A DNA stretch of 64,000 bases from Melioribacter roseus P3M-2 (lineage in GTDB: Bacteria; Bacteroidota; Ignavibacteria; Ignavibacteriales; Melioribacteraceae): positions 1,736,001-1,800,000 of the forward strand of contig NC_018178.1 of the NCBI RefSeq assembly GCF_000279145.1. Direction: 5' to 3'. The position numbers and the translations under genes were made by a program. The notes beneath the pieces are model-generated. The model worked only from the letters and a program-made list of their open reading frames with translations, did no database searches and was not told the DNA's origin. Numbering within the stretch: position 1 is the first letter of the stretch; each line of letters opens with the position of its first letter. This document shows positions 9,000 through 18,220 of this stretch, one piece after another.

Positions 9000-9022
9000 A
9001 AGTAAACGTTGAAGTAAACGTT
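9000..9022 (+). promoter_or_regulatory. tandem operator-like repeat AAGTAAACGTT
   Basis: Two exact copies of AAGTAAACGTT with a 12-base period (9000-9010 and 9012-9022), each containing the palindrome AACGTT. They sit where transcription would start from the 8991 element, just upstream of the Shine-Dalgarno GGGAGGA, a position suited to repression. The AAACGTT core resembles half-sites of LacI-type sugar regulators; this identity is inference. Confidence 0.45.
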
Positions 9023-9037
9023 CATTGGGAGGACTTT

Positions 9038-9445
9038 ATGAAATCTTTAATTCTTTTTTTATTTATCTCTGTTGTGATTGCAGCTCAGGATAAACCGAAA
9101 CAATTTACAATAGATGAATGCGTCAGCCAGTTTGACTGGGAAGATACAGTCGGCACAAAAGTCGGCTACCAATTCTGGTTTGTCGATAAGAATTTTCTCG
9201 ACGGACGCACATTGAAAATGAGCGTGGTAGCGCCTCATAAAGCAACCCACGCGCCTCACAAACACGCCGAAGACGAATTCTTCTTTGTGCTGGAAGGAAC
9301 CGCCGAGTTTTATCTCGACGGCGAAACGAGAATCGGAAAACCGTATTCGAGTTTTTACTGTCCGCCGAACAGCATGCACGGCATTAGGAATGTGGGCGAC
9401 ACGGAATTGAAATATCTCGTAATAAAAAAATATAACATGAAATGA
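9038..9445 (+). CDS. exported cupin protein, first gene of the pectin cluster
   Basis: A 135-residue protein with a signal peptide (ending near VIAAQ) and one cupin domain. Metal ligands are visible in HAPHKHAEDEFFFVLEG (about 70-86), and PPNSMHGIRNVG supplies the second motif. The start has a GGGAGGA box. It overlaps the next gene by 4 bases (ATGA), so it is translationally coupled to the esterase. Small cupins occur beside pectin lyases in many Bacteroidota, where they are thought to handle uronate products. A role in binding or isomerising released uronides is plausible but not shown by the sequence. Confidence 0.85.
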   Translation: MKSLILFLFISVVIAAQDKPKQFTIDECVSQFDWEDTVGTKVGYQFWFVDKNFLDGRTLKMSVVAPHKATHAPHKHAEDEFFFVLEGTAEFYLDGETRIGKPYSSFYCPPNSMHGIRNVGDTELKYLVIKKYNMK

Positions 9446-10242
9446 AAACTAAAATTATAATCCTTGTTTTACTGTTCGTCAGCGCTCCTTTATTCGGACA
9501 GTATGAATTTATTAATATCTGGAACGGCAACGCGCCCGGTACGAAAAATACTGCTGAAGAAGAAAAATACAGCGACGAAAGATTCTGGACGGTTAATCAA
9601 CCGGGATTGGTCTTTTATAAAGCTCGCGAGTCCAAAGGAATCACGATGCTCGTTCTTCCGGGCGGAGGCTATCATCATTTGGCGTTTGTAAAAGAAGGAG
9701 TGACGATAGCAAAATGGCTCAACAATCTCGGCATCGATGCATACGTTTTGAAATACCGGCTTAATCCTGAAGACGCTCTCGACGACGCTCAAAGAGCTGT
9801 TTGTTATGTAAGACGCAAAGCCAAAAACGACAAAATAGGCGCGATCGGTTTTTCGGCGGGCGGTCATCTTGCTGCAAATGTTATGCTATCGCCAAAACGC
9901 ATTTTTGTCGATTCGATCGATAATCAAAATTTCAAACCCGATTTTGCCGCGCTGATATATCCTTGGCTTCAAAATCTTTACGAAAAAGTAAAAGAAGAAC
10001 TTCCGCCGTTATTTATTGCTCACGCCGCCGACGATACGAGGGTGCCCGTCCGGGAATCTCTTAATTTTATCGACGCCTGCGTTAAGATTAACGTCTACCC
10101 GGAAGCGCATATATTTTTCGAAGGAAGCCACGGTTTCGGTATGGAAAAAGAGGGCGGATATGCGGCGTCGGAATGGACTTCGTTGTTCGAAAAATGGCTC
10201 GTCAATAAAGGAATATTAAATGTAACAGGAGATAAAAAATGA
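9442..10242 (+). CDS. secreted alpha/beta-hydrolase, acetyl-xylan/pectin esterase-like
   Basis: A 266-residue protein with a signal peptide (ending near PLFGQ). The oxyanion loop LPGGGYHHLA (about 71-80), nucleophile elbow GFSAGGH (Ser at about 136), acid residue in HAADDTRVP and catalytic His in GSHGFG form a complete alpha/beta-hydrolase triad. Related proteins are annotated as acetyl-xylan or carbohydrate esterases. Coupled by ATGA overlaps to the upstream cupin and to the downstream pectate lyase, it probably removes acetyl groups from pectin or similar polymers before or during lyase action. Confidence 0.88.
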   Translation: MKTKIIILVLLFVSAPLFGQYEFINIWNGNAPGTKNTAEEEKYSDERFWTVNQPGLVFYKARESKGITMLVLPGGGYHHLAFVKEGVTIAKWLNNLGIDAYVLKYRLNPEDALDDAQRAVCYVRRKAKNDKIGAIGFSAGGHLAANVMLSPKRIFVDSIDNQNFKPDFAALIYPWLQNLYEKVKEELPPLFIAHAADDTRVPVRESLNFIDACVKINVYPEAHIFFEGSHGFGMEKEGGYAASEWTSLFEKWLVNKGILNVTGDKK

Positions 10243-11396
10243 AATTGACGAAGATATTCTTTGCAGTTATGGTTTTGTTAAATATCGTTTTGAACGGACA
10301 GACACGAAACGAAAAAACGGTTATCGACGTATCGGGCTTTGCAAACAGCGCTCATCACTGGTACGATATAAGCGCCGACGATAATGTAATCGATCCGCTC
10401 GAAAATCAACAGAGATACAAACCGTGGCAAATCAAAGAAATTGCCGACAATATTCTCCTTTATCAAAAAGAAAACGGAGGCTGGCCTAAAAATTACGATA
10501 TGCTCGCCATCCTGACCGACGAACAAAAAGATGCGCTTCTGAAATCCCAAAATATGACCAATACTACTTTCGATAACTGGACGACTCATACTCAGGTTGA
10601 ATATCTCGCGCGCGCTTATGAAATTTTAAAAGACGAACGTTATAAAGAAGCATGTATCAAAGGAATTGAATTTATTCTCAAAGCTCAATATCCCAGCGGC
10701 GGCTGGCCTCAGTTTTATCCCGATACAAGCGGCTACCGGAAATATATTACTTTCAACGACGGAGCGATGACCGGCGTTATGAGGGTTCTTTACAACATAA
10801 TTAAAAAAGAACCTCGCTATTCTTTTGTGGATAAAGATTTATACGATAGATCGAAAAAGGCGTTTGAAAAAGGTTTGAAATGCATTCTCGACTGTCAGAT
10901 TAAGGAAAACGGGAAATTGTACGCATGGGGGCAGCAGCACGATAATGTCACTCTCGAGCCTCAGCACGCTCGCTCTTACGAACTGCCTTCCATAGCCAAT
11001 CAGGAAAGCGCCGACCTGGTGTTGTTTCTTATGGATATCGATAATCCGTCGCCCGAATTAATTAATGCAATCGAGAGCGCAGTAAGTTGGTTCGAGGAAT
11101 CCAAAATTGAAGGTATAAGAATCGAAGAAAAAAAGATTAAGCCGATTAAATACAAATGGAGCACAATAAGCGTCGACCGTTTTGTCGTTGAAGATCCCGC
11201 CGCGCCTCCGATATGGCCTAGATACAGCGAACTGATTACGCATAAACCGTTGTTCTGCAATCGCGACGGCAAAAAAGTCTATTCGCTTGCCGAAGTGGCT
11301 CACGAAAGGCGTGTCGGATATACGTGGTACACTTACCTGCCTCAGCGGGCTATCGATAAATATCCGGAATGGAAAAAGAAGTGGGTTAAAGAATAA
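10239..11396 (+). CDS. pelA: pectate lyase, PL10 family
   Basis: A 385-residue protein with a signal peptide. The segments GGWPKNYDM, AQYPSGGWPQFYPDT and YITFNDGAMTGVMRVL are typical of family 10 polysaccharide lyases with an (alpha/alpha)3 toroid. These enzymes cleave polygalacturonate by Ca2+-dependent beta-elimination. The aspartate in FNDGAM and the arginine in the HARSYELP segment fit the family's catalytic region. It overlaps the upstream esterase gene by 4 bases, and the SGNH hydrolase follows 14 bases downstream. Length is normal for a lone PL10 catalytic domain. No T9SS sorting tail is present, so it is probably periplasmic or released by another route. Confidence 0.93.
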   Translation: MKLTKIFFAVMVLLNIVLNGQTRNEKTVIDVSGFANSAHHWYDISADDNVIDPLENQQRYKPWQIKEIADNILLYQKENGGWPKNYDMLAILTDEQKDALLKSQNMTNTTFDNWTTHTQVEYLARAYEILKDERYKEACIKGIEFILKAQYPSGGWPQFYPDTSGYRKYITFNDGAMTGVMRVLYNIIKKEPRYSFVDKDLYDRSKKAFEKGLKCILDCQIKENGKLYAWGQQHDNVTLEPQHARSYELPSIANQESADLVLFLMDIDNPSPELINAIESAVSWFEESKIEGIRIEEKKIKPIKYKWSTISVDRFVVEDPAAPPIWPRYSELITHKPLFCNRDGKKVYSLAEVAHERRVGYTWYTYLPQRAIDKYPEWKKKWVKE

Positions 11397-11410
11397 ATTG
11401 AGGCGTAGAA

Positions 11411-12052
11411 ATGAAAAAGAAAATTCTGTTATCCGTAATATTAGCCGTTATAATGGGTTTTAATATGCAGCAGGAAAAAATTAAGATAGTTTGTTTCGGC
11501 GATTCGATTACTCACGGCGCGGGCGTAGAAGGCAGAGGTTGGGTGGAAAAATTATCCGCTCGTTTCGATAATATTACTTTTGTTAACGCAGGCAGAAACG
11601 GCAGAAAAACTTCCGATCTGGACGAACTGCAACCCGTTATCGACGGCAACCGCGACGCCGATTATTTTATTATCTTGCTCGGCGTTAACGATTTGAAAAA
11701 CGGCAACGACAGCCTTGTGGCAAACTGCGTGAGTAATGTCGACAGTATGTTGTCTCAAATAAAATCGGAAATTCCATCCGCAAAAGTAATTATCGCTTCG
11801 CCCTGCAATATCAATCTCGAAACGATGAGCGAAATTAACAGAAAGAAATTGTATAACGAAGCCACTCAATCTTCATTGATAAAATTAAATGAAGAATATA
11901 AAAAACTGGCGGAGCGCCGTTCGGCGGGATTTATTCAGCTTTACGGAAAAGTATGCCCCGAAAACTTCTGGGACGGTTTGCATCCCAATGAAAAAGGGCA
12001 TGAAGAAATAGCCGATGCGGTTGCCGAATTTATTTCTGCTATGATTAAATGA
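11411..12052 (+). CDS. SGNH/GDSL hydrolase, probable rhamnogalacturonan or pectin acetylesterase
   Basis: A 213-residue protein. The four SGNH blocks are visible: GDSITHGAG (Ser), GRNGRK (Gly), GVNDLKNG (Asn) and DGLHPNEKGH (Asp/His pair near residue 195). The N-terminus is a hydrophobic stretch without a clear cleavage site, so it is exported or membrane-anchored. As last gene of the cluster after the pectate lyase, deacetylation of pectic sugars is the most likely role. A weak hairpin GCGGGA/TCCCGC at 12094-12127, without a good U tract, is the only terminator candidate after it. Confidence 0.88.
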   Translation: MKKKILLSVILAVIMGFNMQQEKIKIVCFGDSITHGAGVEGRGWVEKLSARFDNITFVNAGRNGRKTSDLDELQPVIDGNRDADYFIILLGVNDLKNGNDSLVANCVSNVDSMLSQIKSEIPSAKVIIASPCNINLETMSEINRKKLYNEATQSSLIKLNEEYKKLAERRSAGFIQLYGKVCPENFWDGLHPNEKGHEEIADAVAEFISAMIK

Positions 12053-12214
12053 TTTTTCTTATCCGGTGATTTATCGGCTTCATGAAAATAAATGCGGGAG
12101 TTCGATTCGAAGAGAGCGGATTCCCGCTTCTTCTATACGGTATAAGTTTTGGCGAAATATCTTAAAGGGGGAGCCACAAAACTTTCCGCGGCAATATCAG
12201 AACAAAATTTTTTT

Positions 12215-12222
12215 TATTTTTG
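12215..12222 (+). promoter_or_regulatory. putative TAnnTTTG -7 element upstream of aconitase
   Basis: TATTTTTG ends 31 bases before the aconitase ATG at 12254, with an AAGGGGAAA ribosome-binding region in between. The -33 element is not obvious. Confidence 0.4.
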
Positions 12223-12253
12223 TACTGAATAATTAAACAAGGGGAAAATTAAA

Positions 12254-14515
12254 ATGGCTGCAAATTTTGATATGATTAAACGCGTTTACGATAATTTTGA
12301 AAATAAAGTTGATAAAGCGCGGAAGGTTGTCGGCAGACCTTTGACTTATGCCGAGAAAGTGCTCTATGCGCATCTGGCAGAAGAACCGACTCGTGAATTT
12401 GTTCGAGGCAAAGACTTCGTCGATTTTTATCCCGACAGAGTGGCAATGCAGGATGCGACGGCTCAGATGGCTATGCTTCAGTTTATGCATGCCGGCAGAA
12501 AGACGTCCGCCGTTCCGGCTACGGCGCATGCCGATCACCTGATCGTAGCGCAGAACGGTTCGAAAGAAGACCTGGAAAAGGCAATCGAAGAAAACCGCGA
12601 AGTCTACGATTTTCTGGAGAGCGTATGTAAAAAATACGGCGTAGGTTTCTGGAAACCCGGCGCGGGAATTATTCATCAGGTAATACTTGAAAATTATGCG
12701 TTTCCCGGCGGAATGATGATCGGCTCGGATTCGCATACTCCGAATGCAGGCGGTCTCGGTATGATTGCCATTGGCGTCGGAGGAGCCGACGTAGTCGACG
12801 TTATGGCGGGTATGCCGTGGGAATTGAAGTGGCCCAAATTAATCGGCGTTAAATTGACCGGCAAACTCTCGGGATGGACCGCGCCGAAAGACGTTATTCT
12901 TAAATTAGCCGGTCTGCTGACCGTTAAAGGAGGCACGGGAGCTATTATCGAATATTTCGGCGAAGGCGCCGATTCGATTTCTTGCACCGGAAAAGCGACC
13001 ATCTGCAATATGGGAGCGGAAGTGGGAGCCACAACGTCGGTCTTCCCGTTCGACGTAAAAATGGCTAATTATCTGCGTAAAACCGACAGAGCCGACGTAG
13101 CCGAACTAGCCGAAAAACTGGCGCATCAGCTCAAAGCCGACGACGACGTTTATGCGAATCCGAAAAAATATTTCGACCAATTGATCGAAATCAATCTTAA
13201 CGAACTCGAACCTCATATCAACGGACCTTTTACTCCCGACCTGGCTCATCCGCTATCCAAAATGAAAGAAGCCGTCAAGGAAAACGATTATCCCGACAAT
13301 ATAAGCGTGGCGCTTATCGGAAGCTGTACTAATTCCAGTTACGAGGATATCGACAGAGCCGCTAACATTGCAAAACAGGCGCTGGCAAAGGGATTGAAGG
13401 CTAAATCCCAGTTTACAATTACTCCCGGTTCCGAGCAGGTGCGCGCCACAATCGAGCGCGACGGTCAGCTTCAGGTATTAACCGAACTCGGCGGTAAAGT
13501 GCTCGCCAATGCGTGCGGCCCTTGTATCGGAATGTGGAAGAGAATGGACATCAAAACAGGTGAAAGGAATACGATTATTAATTCATTCAACCGCAATTTT
13601 GCCAAAAGAAACGACAATAATCCCGAAACGCTTTCGTTTGTAGCAAGTCCAGAAATAGTAACCGCTCTGGCAATCGCAGGAAGATTGTCGTTTAATCCGG
13701 AGACCGACACTCTCAAAAACGAAAAAGGGGAAGAAGTAAAACTCGATCCTCCTTACGGCGACGAACTGCCTTTGAAAGGATTCGTTAAAGATAACAAAGG
13801 TTATCTTGAACCGACGCCCGACGGTTTCAATACGGAAGTGAAAATAGATCCGAACAGCGAGCGACTCCAGTTTCTCGAAAGATTCGAGCCGTGGGACGGA
13901 AATGATTTTGTCGATTTGCCTCTTCTATTGAAAGCTAAAGGCAAATGCACTACCGACCATATTTCGCCGGCGGGTCAATGGCTCAGATACCGCGGTCATC
14001 TCGACAATATATCGAAGAATATGTTTCTCGGCGCAGTCAATGCATTTACGGGTAAAACAGGCGAAGCCAAAAATCTCTTTACCGGCGAATACAAACCCGT
14101 TCACGAAGTGGCTCGCGAATACAAAGCCAAAAGACTCGGCTGGGTTGTGGTTGGCGACGAGAACTACGGCGAAGGCTCTTCGCGCGAACATGCGGCTATG
14201 GAACCGCGCTACCTCGGCGGCAAAGCGATTATTGCCAAAAGCTTTGCGCGAATTCACGAAACGAATTTGAAAAAACAGGGAATGCTGCCGCTTACTTTTG
14301 CAGACCCTTCCGACTACGATAAAATCCGGGAAGACGACAGAATAAGCATAGTCGGATTAAAAGAGCTGTCTCCCGAAAAACCGGTTAAGATGATTGTAAA
14401 ACATAAAGACGGTTCGCAGGATGAAATTATGCTGAATCATTCATTGAGCGCGGGTCAAATCGAATGGTTCAAAGCCGGCAGCGCGTTAAACCTTATTGCC
14501 GAAAAGAATAAATAA
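12254..14515 (+). CDS. acnA: aconitate hydratase, mitochondrial-type AcnA
   Basis: A 753-residue protein, close to the length of mitochondrial-type aconitases and shorter than the roughly 890-residue AcnA of enterics. Substrate-binding [13 protein letters not shown], the first [4Fe-4S] cysteine in [10 protein letters not shown] (about residue 358) and the other two in [11 protein letters not shown] (about 420) are all present. The C-terminal swivel domain has [15 protein letters not shown] with the catalytic Ser. It interconverts citrate and isocitrate in the TCA cycle. The gene stands alone between its own promoter element and a strong terminator. Confidence 0.96.
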   Translation: MAANFDMIKRVYDNFENKVDKARKVVGRPLTYAEKVLYAHLAEEPTREFVRGKDFVDFYPDRVAMQDATAQMAMLQFMHAGRKTSAVPATAHADHLIVAQNGSKEDLEKAIEENREVYDFLESVCKKYGVGFWKPGAGIIHQVILENYAFPGGMMIGSDSHTPNAGGLGMIAIGVGGADVVDVMAGMPWELKWPKLIGVKLTGKLSGWTAPKDVILKLAGLLTVKGGTGAIIEYFGEGADSISCTGKATICNMGAEVGATTSVFPFDVKMANYLRKTDRADVAELAEKLAHQLKADDDVYANPKKYFDQLIEINLNELEPHINGPFTPDLAHPLSKMKEAVKENDYPDNISVALIGSCTNSSYEDIDRAANIAKQALAKGLKAKSQFTITPGSEQVRATIERDGQLQVLTELGGKVLANACGPCIGMWKRMDIKTGERNTIINSFNRNFAKRNDNNPETLSFVASPEIVTALAIAGRLSFNPETDTLKNEKGEEVKLDPPYGDELPLKGFVKDNKGYLEPTPDGFNTEVKIDPNSERLQFLERFEPWDGNDFVDLPLLLKAKGKCTTDHISPAGQWLRYRGHLDNISKNMFLGAVNAFTGKTGEAKNLFTGEYKPVHEVAREYKAKRLGWVVVGDENYGEGSSREHAAMEPRYLGGKAIIAKSFARIHETNLKKQGMLPLTFADPSDYDKIREDDRISIVGLKELSPEKPVKMIVKHKDGSQDEIMLNHSLSAGQIEWFKAGSALNLIAEKNK

Positions 14516-14538
14516 TCGGTCTGTTAAGAAGAAAATCA

Positions 14539-14571
14539 AAAAGCCGGAGAGAAGATTTTCTCCGGCTTTTT
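14539..14571. terminator. bidirectional terminator between aconitase and the T9SS cargo gene
   Basis: Stem AAAAGCCGGAGA / TCTCCGGCTTTT around a short loop, with T runs on both strands. It serves the aconitase gene on the plus strand and the minus-strand cargo operon ending at 14575. Confidence 0.9.
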
Positions 14572-14574
14572 AAT

Positions 14575-15450
14575 CTATTTCATTAACGTCATTTTACCGA
14601 CTGCAGAATATTTTCCTGCGGTTAGTTTGTAAACATATGTGCCGCTCGGCAAATTACTTCCGTTAAATTCAACTTCATATTCTCCGGACGGTTTAACTTC
14701 GTTTACCAATTCTTTTATTTCTCTGCCAAGCACATCATATACTTTCAGTGTAACAAAGCTCGCTTCCGGTAAACTAAATCTGATTTTCGTAGCGGGGTTA
14801 AACGGATTGGGGTAATTCTGAAAGAGAACAAAACCGGATGGTATCGGAGTAGACTCGTCTTTTACATCAACAGTGCCATAAGTTACTCCGTTTATTCTGC
14901 AGCCTCTCAATAAAAGAGGTTGTAATACATAATTTTCTCTTGATATACGTCCAAATCCGTAAGCTAATTTTTCTACATCAAGAAAAGTTGTATCTATAAG
15001 AGAATCCGGTCTTATCCATAGTTGAAAATGTTGAATCTCCTTTATTAATGTGCGTTTCCCAAATACATACCCCTCATAAATGCCGCTTACCATCGATTCT
15101 TCCCACTTGCTGGAATCTTCAACTATAACAACCCACCGCTCACCTACCTGTGCATTTAATTTATATACATGCCGGTTATCAAATTGAGGCTCGTAAAAAA
15201 CATTATAATTCCTGTCTATTCTATAATCAGCGCCATAATACAAAGGCGGATCATAAAAGAATATAAACCTGCTGCTGTCTTTCGGGTCTATCGAATCGCG
15301 CAGTACTGTATAATGAAGGTCTCCTCCCGCCCTCGTATATTCCCAATGGTCGCCTAAATTAGCCGGAAAAAATTGATACGGGTCATCATACTGAGCTAAA
15401 ATAATTGATGTTAAGAATACAAAGAAAATTGTTAAATAAATTGATTTCAT
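14575..15450 (-). CDS. T9SS-exported protein of unknown function, paralogue 1, sorting domain type A
   Basis: A 291-residue protein with a signal peptide (ending near IILAQ), a mature domain of about 190 residues that I do not recognise (FPANLGDHWEYTRAGGD near the start), and a C-terminal Por sorting domain starting at QNYPNPFNP (about residue 214). The sorting domain is removed at the outer membrane during type IX secretion. The mature part is nearly identical to those encoded at 47311 and 50391, but the tail (PATKIRFSLPEASF...GKMTLMK) differs from theirs and instead matches the tail of the protease at 51305. The start overlaps the kelch gene by 4 bases (ATGA). Confidence 0.88.
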   Translation of the reverse strand: MKSIYLTIFFVFLTSIILAQYDDPYQFFPANLGDHWEYTRAGGDLHYTVLRDSIDPKDSSRFIFFYDPPLYYGADYRIDRNYNVFYEPQFDNRHVYKLNAQVGERWVVIVEDSSKWEESMVSGIYEGYVFGKRTLIKEIQHFQLWIRPDSLIDTTFLDVEKLAYGFGRISRENYVLQPLLLRGCRINGVTYGTVDVKDESTPIPSGFVLFQNYPNPFNPATKIRFSLPEASFVTLKVYDVLGREIKELVNEVKPSGEYEVEFNGSNLPSGTYVYKLTAGKYSAVGKMTLMK

Positions 15451-16910
15451 TTTATTAAAACCATTGATTTTGTAATTATTGTAGAGCCAGATATTAATGA
15501 GTAGTAATAAACTCCGCTTGGCAGATTCCTTGCATAAAAGATTACTTGATAATGTCCAGCTTGTTTATGTTCATTAACAAGCGTCTCTATTTCTTTACCG
15601 AGAGAATCGAATATTTTTATAGTAACTTTTCCGCTTTTAGGCAAATAATATTCTATTGTAGTAGATGGGTTAAACGGATTGGGATAGTTTTGTAATAACT
15701 GAAAATTTTTTGGTATAAAATTCTTATTTCTTTCTACTGAAGTTAATATATTCATTATGTAACATTTCCTAGAAGGCCAACGCGCTAGTAATCCAGAAAT
15801 TATATCCCACTCCTCGCCTCCAATTAATGCTATATTTCCGTCTTGCATTTGTATCGAATTATCAGTTTCACTCACATAGTTAATATTTTTTAATGGGAAA
15901 ATTCCCTTTGTTAAGGGAACAAGATTTTCTGGATCGTATAATTCCCAGGTATCTTCTTCTGTTCCCTGCAATTGAGCGCCTCCAAATATTAACAATTTAT
16001 CAAGATGTTGTAAATAATAAATTTTATGGTCGGCTCTAAAATCTAACATATTATGTGCATAAGACCACTTTTCAGCGTTAACGTCGAAGATCTCCACACT
16101 TTTTTTCCATGGAAATGTTCCACCAATTGAATCTCCGCCGGATGTAAATATATTTCCATTAGGTAATAAAATTGAAGCTAAAGCGGTTCTTGCTTCATTC
16201 ATAGGAGTAGTATATTTCCATTCATTCTTTGTTACATTATAAATTTCACATTCTTTTAAGGCGCTCTTCTTTGATCCACCTGCTATCAAAACATTTCCAT
16301 CATTAAGTAAAACTGCTGTATGTCTCCATCGAGGAATATTTAATGAGTCTGCAATTTCCCATTTCCCGGTATTCGGGTCATAAATTTCACAATTATTTAA
16401 ATAAACCATTTCTTTATAATCATCAGTTAATCTAAATCCTCCCGCAATAAGCACTCTTCCGTCATTAAGTTCTGTTACCGTGTAACCGGTTGCTCTTAAT
16501 GTAGGGATAGAGTCGGTCATCGTCCAGGTTTCGGTTTCCGGGTCAAATAATTCGCAGCTTCTCTCTTTATAACCTCCTATAGCCATAACTTTACCCGTTT
16601 TTAATGGCAATAGCTTATGCAAGGAACGGGGAACGTTCATAGGGTTAGTATAACGCCATTTACCCGTATTGAAATCGTAAATTTCTGCGCTCCGTTTGTC
16701 CGGCTTTCCCTGCTCTCCCCCGGAACCTCCGCTGACTAAAATATTTCCATCTGGCAAGACGGCTATAGCATGTTGAAATCTGGCTTCGTTCATCGAGTCA
16801 ATTTGGATCCAGTTTACCTCGCCAATTTTATCAAATTTTTTTTGTGGAAATATTATTGTCGATAATGCAATATTAATAGCTATAATTAAATAATAATTTT
16901 TTCCCTTCAT
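15447..16910 (-). CDS. T9SS-exported kelch-repeat beta-propeller protein, sorting domain type C
   Basis: A 487-residue protein with a signal peptide followed by about six kelch-type blades. Recurrent elements include LPDGNILVSGG, GKVMAIGG, LNDGRVLIAGG, LNDGNVLIAGG and LPNGNIFTSGG, spaced by about 50 residues with W-containing strands. It ends in a Por sorting domain beginning QNYPNPFNP and finishing SMVLIK. This tail differs by one residue from that of the metalloprotease at 48219-50394. A surface adhesin, ligand-binding or enzyme-partner role is possible; no catalytic residues are obvious. It is the first gene of a two-gene minus-strand operon behind the poly-C promoter at 17148-17173. Confidence 0.88.
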   Translation of the reverse strand: MKGKNYYLIIAINIALSTIIFPQKKFDKIGEVNWIQIDSMNEARFQHAIAVLPDGNILVSGGSGGEQGKPDKRSAEIYDFNTGKWRYTNPMNVPRSLHKLLPLKTGKVMAIGGYKERSCELFDPETETWTMTDSIPTLRATGYTVTELNDGRVLIAGGFRLTDDYKEMVYLNNCEIYDPNTGKWEIADSLNIPRWRHTAVLLNDGNVLIAGGSKKSALKECEIYNVTKNEWKYTTPMNEARTALASILLPNGNIFTSGGDSIGGTFPWKKSVEIFDVNAEKWSYAHNMLDFRADHKIYYLQHLDKLLIFGGAQLQGTEEDTWELYDPENLVPLTKGIFPLKNINYVSETDNSIQMQDGNIALIGGEEWDIISGLLARWPSRKCYIMNILTSVERNKNFIPKNFQLLQNYPNPFNPSTTIEYYLPKSGKVTIKIFDSLGKEIETLVNEHKQAGHYQVIFYARNLPSGVYYYSLISGSTIITKSMVLIK

Positions 16911-17147
16911 AATTGTCCTCTAAAAATTTAGGTAAGTAGCAAAAAATATTACATTATATAATTTTCATGATGCCCTCCCTCCAAATTGTTTTGATTATTC
17001 TTGTATTATATAATCTATGAATAATCAATTTTAACAATAAAATTCAATATGTTATTGTTAATTTGCAGGATATTTGTGATTATACGAATTCCGAAGCAGA
17101 CATTTTGAATAACCCTCATAATATAAAACTATAATTATTGTAATGCT

Positions 17148-17173
17148 AAAATAATAAACGGGGGGTATGTCAA
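17148..17173 (-). promoter_or_regulatory. poly-C promoter, locus 1 (C6, spacer 14)
   Basis: On the minus strand: TTGACA (17173-17168), a C6 tract (17165-17160) and a -10-like TATTTT (17153-17148), giving a spacer of 14 bases. The motif, including the preceding T-rich run and TTGACATACCCCCC, recurs at 43692 and 45980 upstream of the other T9SS cargo genes. It lies about 240 bases before the kelch start codon. The rest of the gap 16911-17326 is AT-rich with no gene. Confidence 0.6.
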
Positions 17174-17326
17174 GAAAAAAAGTTTTTAATTTCGTATCTC
17201 TTCAAGCGGCATTGTACTTCTTAGTAGCGCTTATTCCAGGGCAAAAATTGCAAATAATTTTGCTAATAATTTATAGAGTAAAGTTGAAAAGCTCGAACTG
17301 AAGTTAATAATCATAAGTACTGTTTA

Positions 17327-18094
17327 TTATTCGCGGTGCACGATTGTTGCGCTTGCCTGTTTTGAAGCGAGCAGAGTTATCTGCGCAATGTTAACGTGCG
17401 GAGGACGGGAAGCGCAGAATATTACGGCGTCTGCAACGTCGTCCCCCGTAAGCGGTTCTATTCCTTTGTAAACGTTTTTTGCCTTTTCCTCGTCGCCGTC
17501 GAATCGCACCCGGCTGAAATTGGTTTCAACCAATCCCGGATCTATTGTGCTTACGCGTATGTTTTTGTCGATCGTATCAATTCTTAATGATTTCGTAATC
17601 GCGTCGACGGCGTGTTTCGTAGCGCAATAAACCGCTCCTTTCGGATAAGCTTCGTGTCCGGCAATCGAGCCGATGTTTATTATATGTCCGCTTTGTCTTT
17701 CTATCATTCCTTTCAGGACTTCATGCGTTACGTAGAGGAGACCTTTAACGTTTGTGTCGATCATAATATCCCAGTTGTCGGGATCGTCCTCGTAGAATTT
17801 ATTCAAGCCTTTGGCGAGTCCGGCGTTGTTAATTAAAATGTCGATTTTTTGCCATTCTTCCGGAAGTCTTTCAACAAAATTTTTCACCTCGTTTCTGTTA
17901 CGAACGTCGAGTTTGCCGGCGTATACTTTAACTCCGTATTTTTGTTCTATGTCGCCGGCAATCTTTTCGATTAATTCCTGTCTGCGCGCCGAAATGATTA
18001 AATTCGAACCTTCGCGTGCGAACGCGTAGGCGCACGATTTCCCGATGCCGGATGTAGCGCCGGTAATGAATACTATTTTGTTCTTCAGGGACAT
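17327..18094 (-). CDS. short-chain dehydrogenase/reductase (NAD(P)-dependent)
   Basis: Classical SDR of about 255 residues. The start at 18094 is chosen because GAGGAG lies 5 bases upstream and MSLKNKIVFITGA begins the domain; the frame is open to 18151 but that extension looks non-coding. Visible are TGATSGIG (cofactor loop), NNAG (about 90), the active site S...YCATK (Tyr about 157, Lys about 161) and the PG motif after it. It resembles YdfG/3-hydroxy acid dehydrogenase-like SDRs. The substrate is not determinable. It is transcribed divergently from the cbb3 oxidase maturation operon across about 125 bases. Confidence 0.9.
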   Translation of the reverse strand: MSLKNKIVFITGATSGIGKSCAYAFAREGSNLIISARRQELIEKIAGDIEQKYGVKVYAGKLDVRNRNEVKNFVERLPEEWQKIDILINNAGLAKGLNKFYEDDPDNWDIMIDTNVKGLLYVTHEVLKGMIERQSGHIINIGSIAGHEAYPKGAVYCATKHAVDAITKSLRIDTIDKNIRVSTIDPGLVETNFSRVRFDGDEEKAKNVYKGIEPLTGDDVADAVIFCASRPPHVNIAQITLLASKQASATIVHRE

Positions 18095-18220
18095 AAGCTC
18101 CTCGTTTAATATTATTGTAGCAAAATTAACAAATATTATTTTCGAAGGCATATTTAAAAATCAGGATACTATATCCCGATTTTATTATTTTTAGATTAAA
18201 AATTCCCGGCGATTCGCACA

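Noticed and set aside
9000-9022. CRISPR-like repeats
   Set aside because: Only two short copies without spacers of constant length and without cas genes; an operator is more plausible. No CRISPR array was seen elsewhere.
12094-12127. Terminator after the SGNH gene
   Set aside because: GCGGGA/TCCCGC can pair, but the loop is 22 bases and no T run follows, so it is not listed as a feature.
14575-16910. Insertion sequence or transposon carrying the cargo genes
   Set aside because: No transposase, terminal inverted repeats or target duplications were seen around any cargo copy; homologous recombination between tails explains the pattern.
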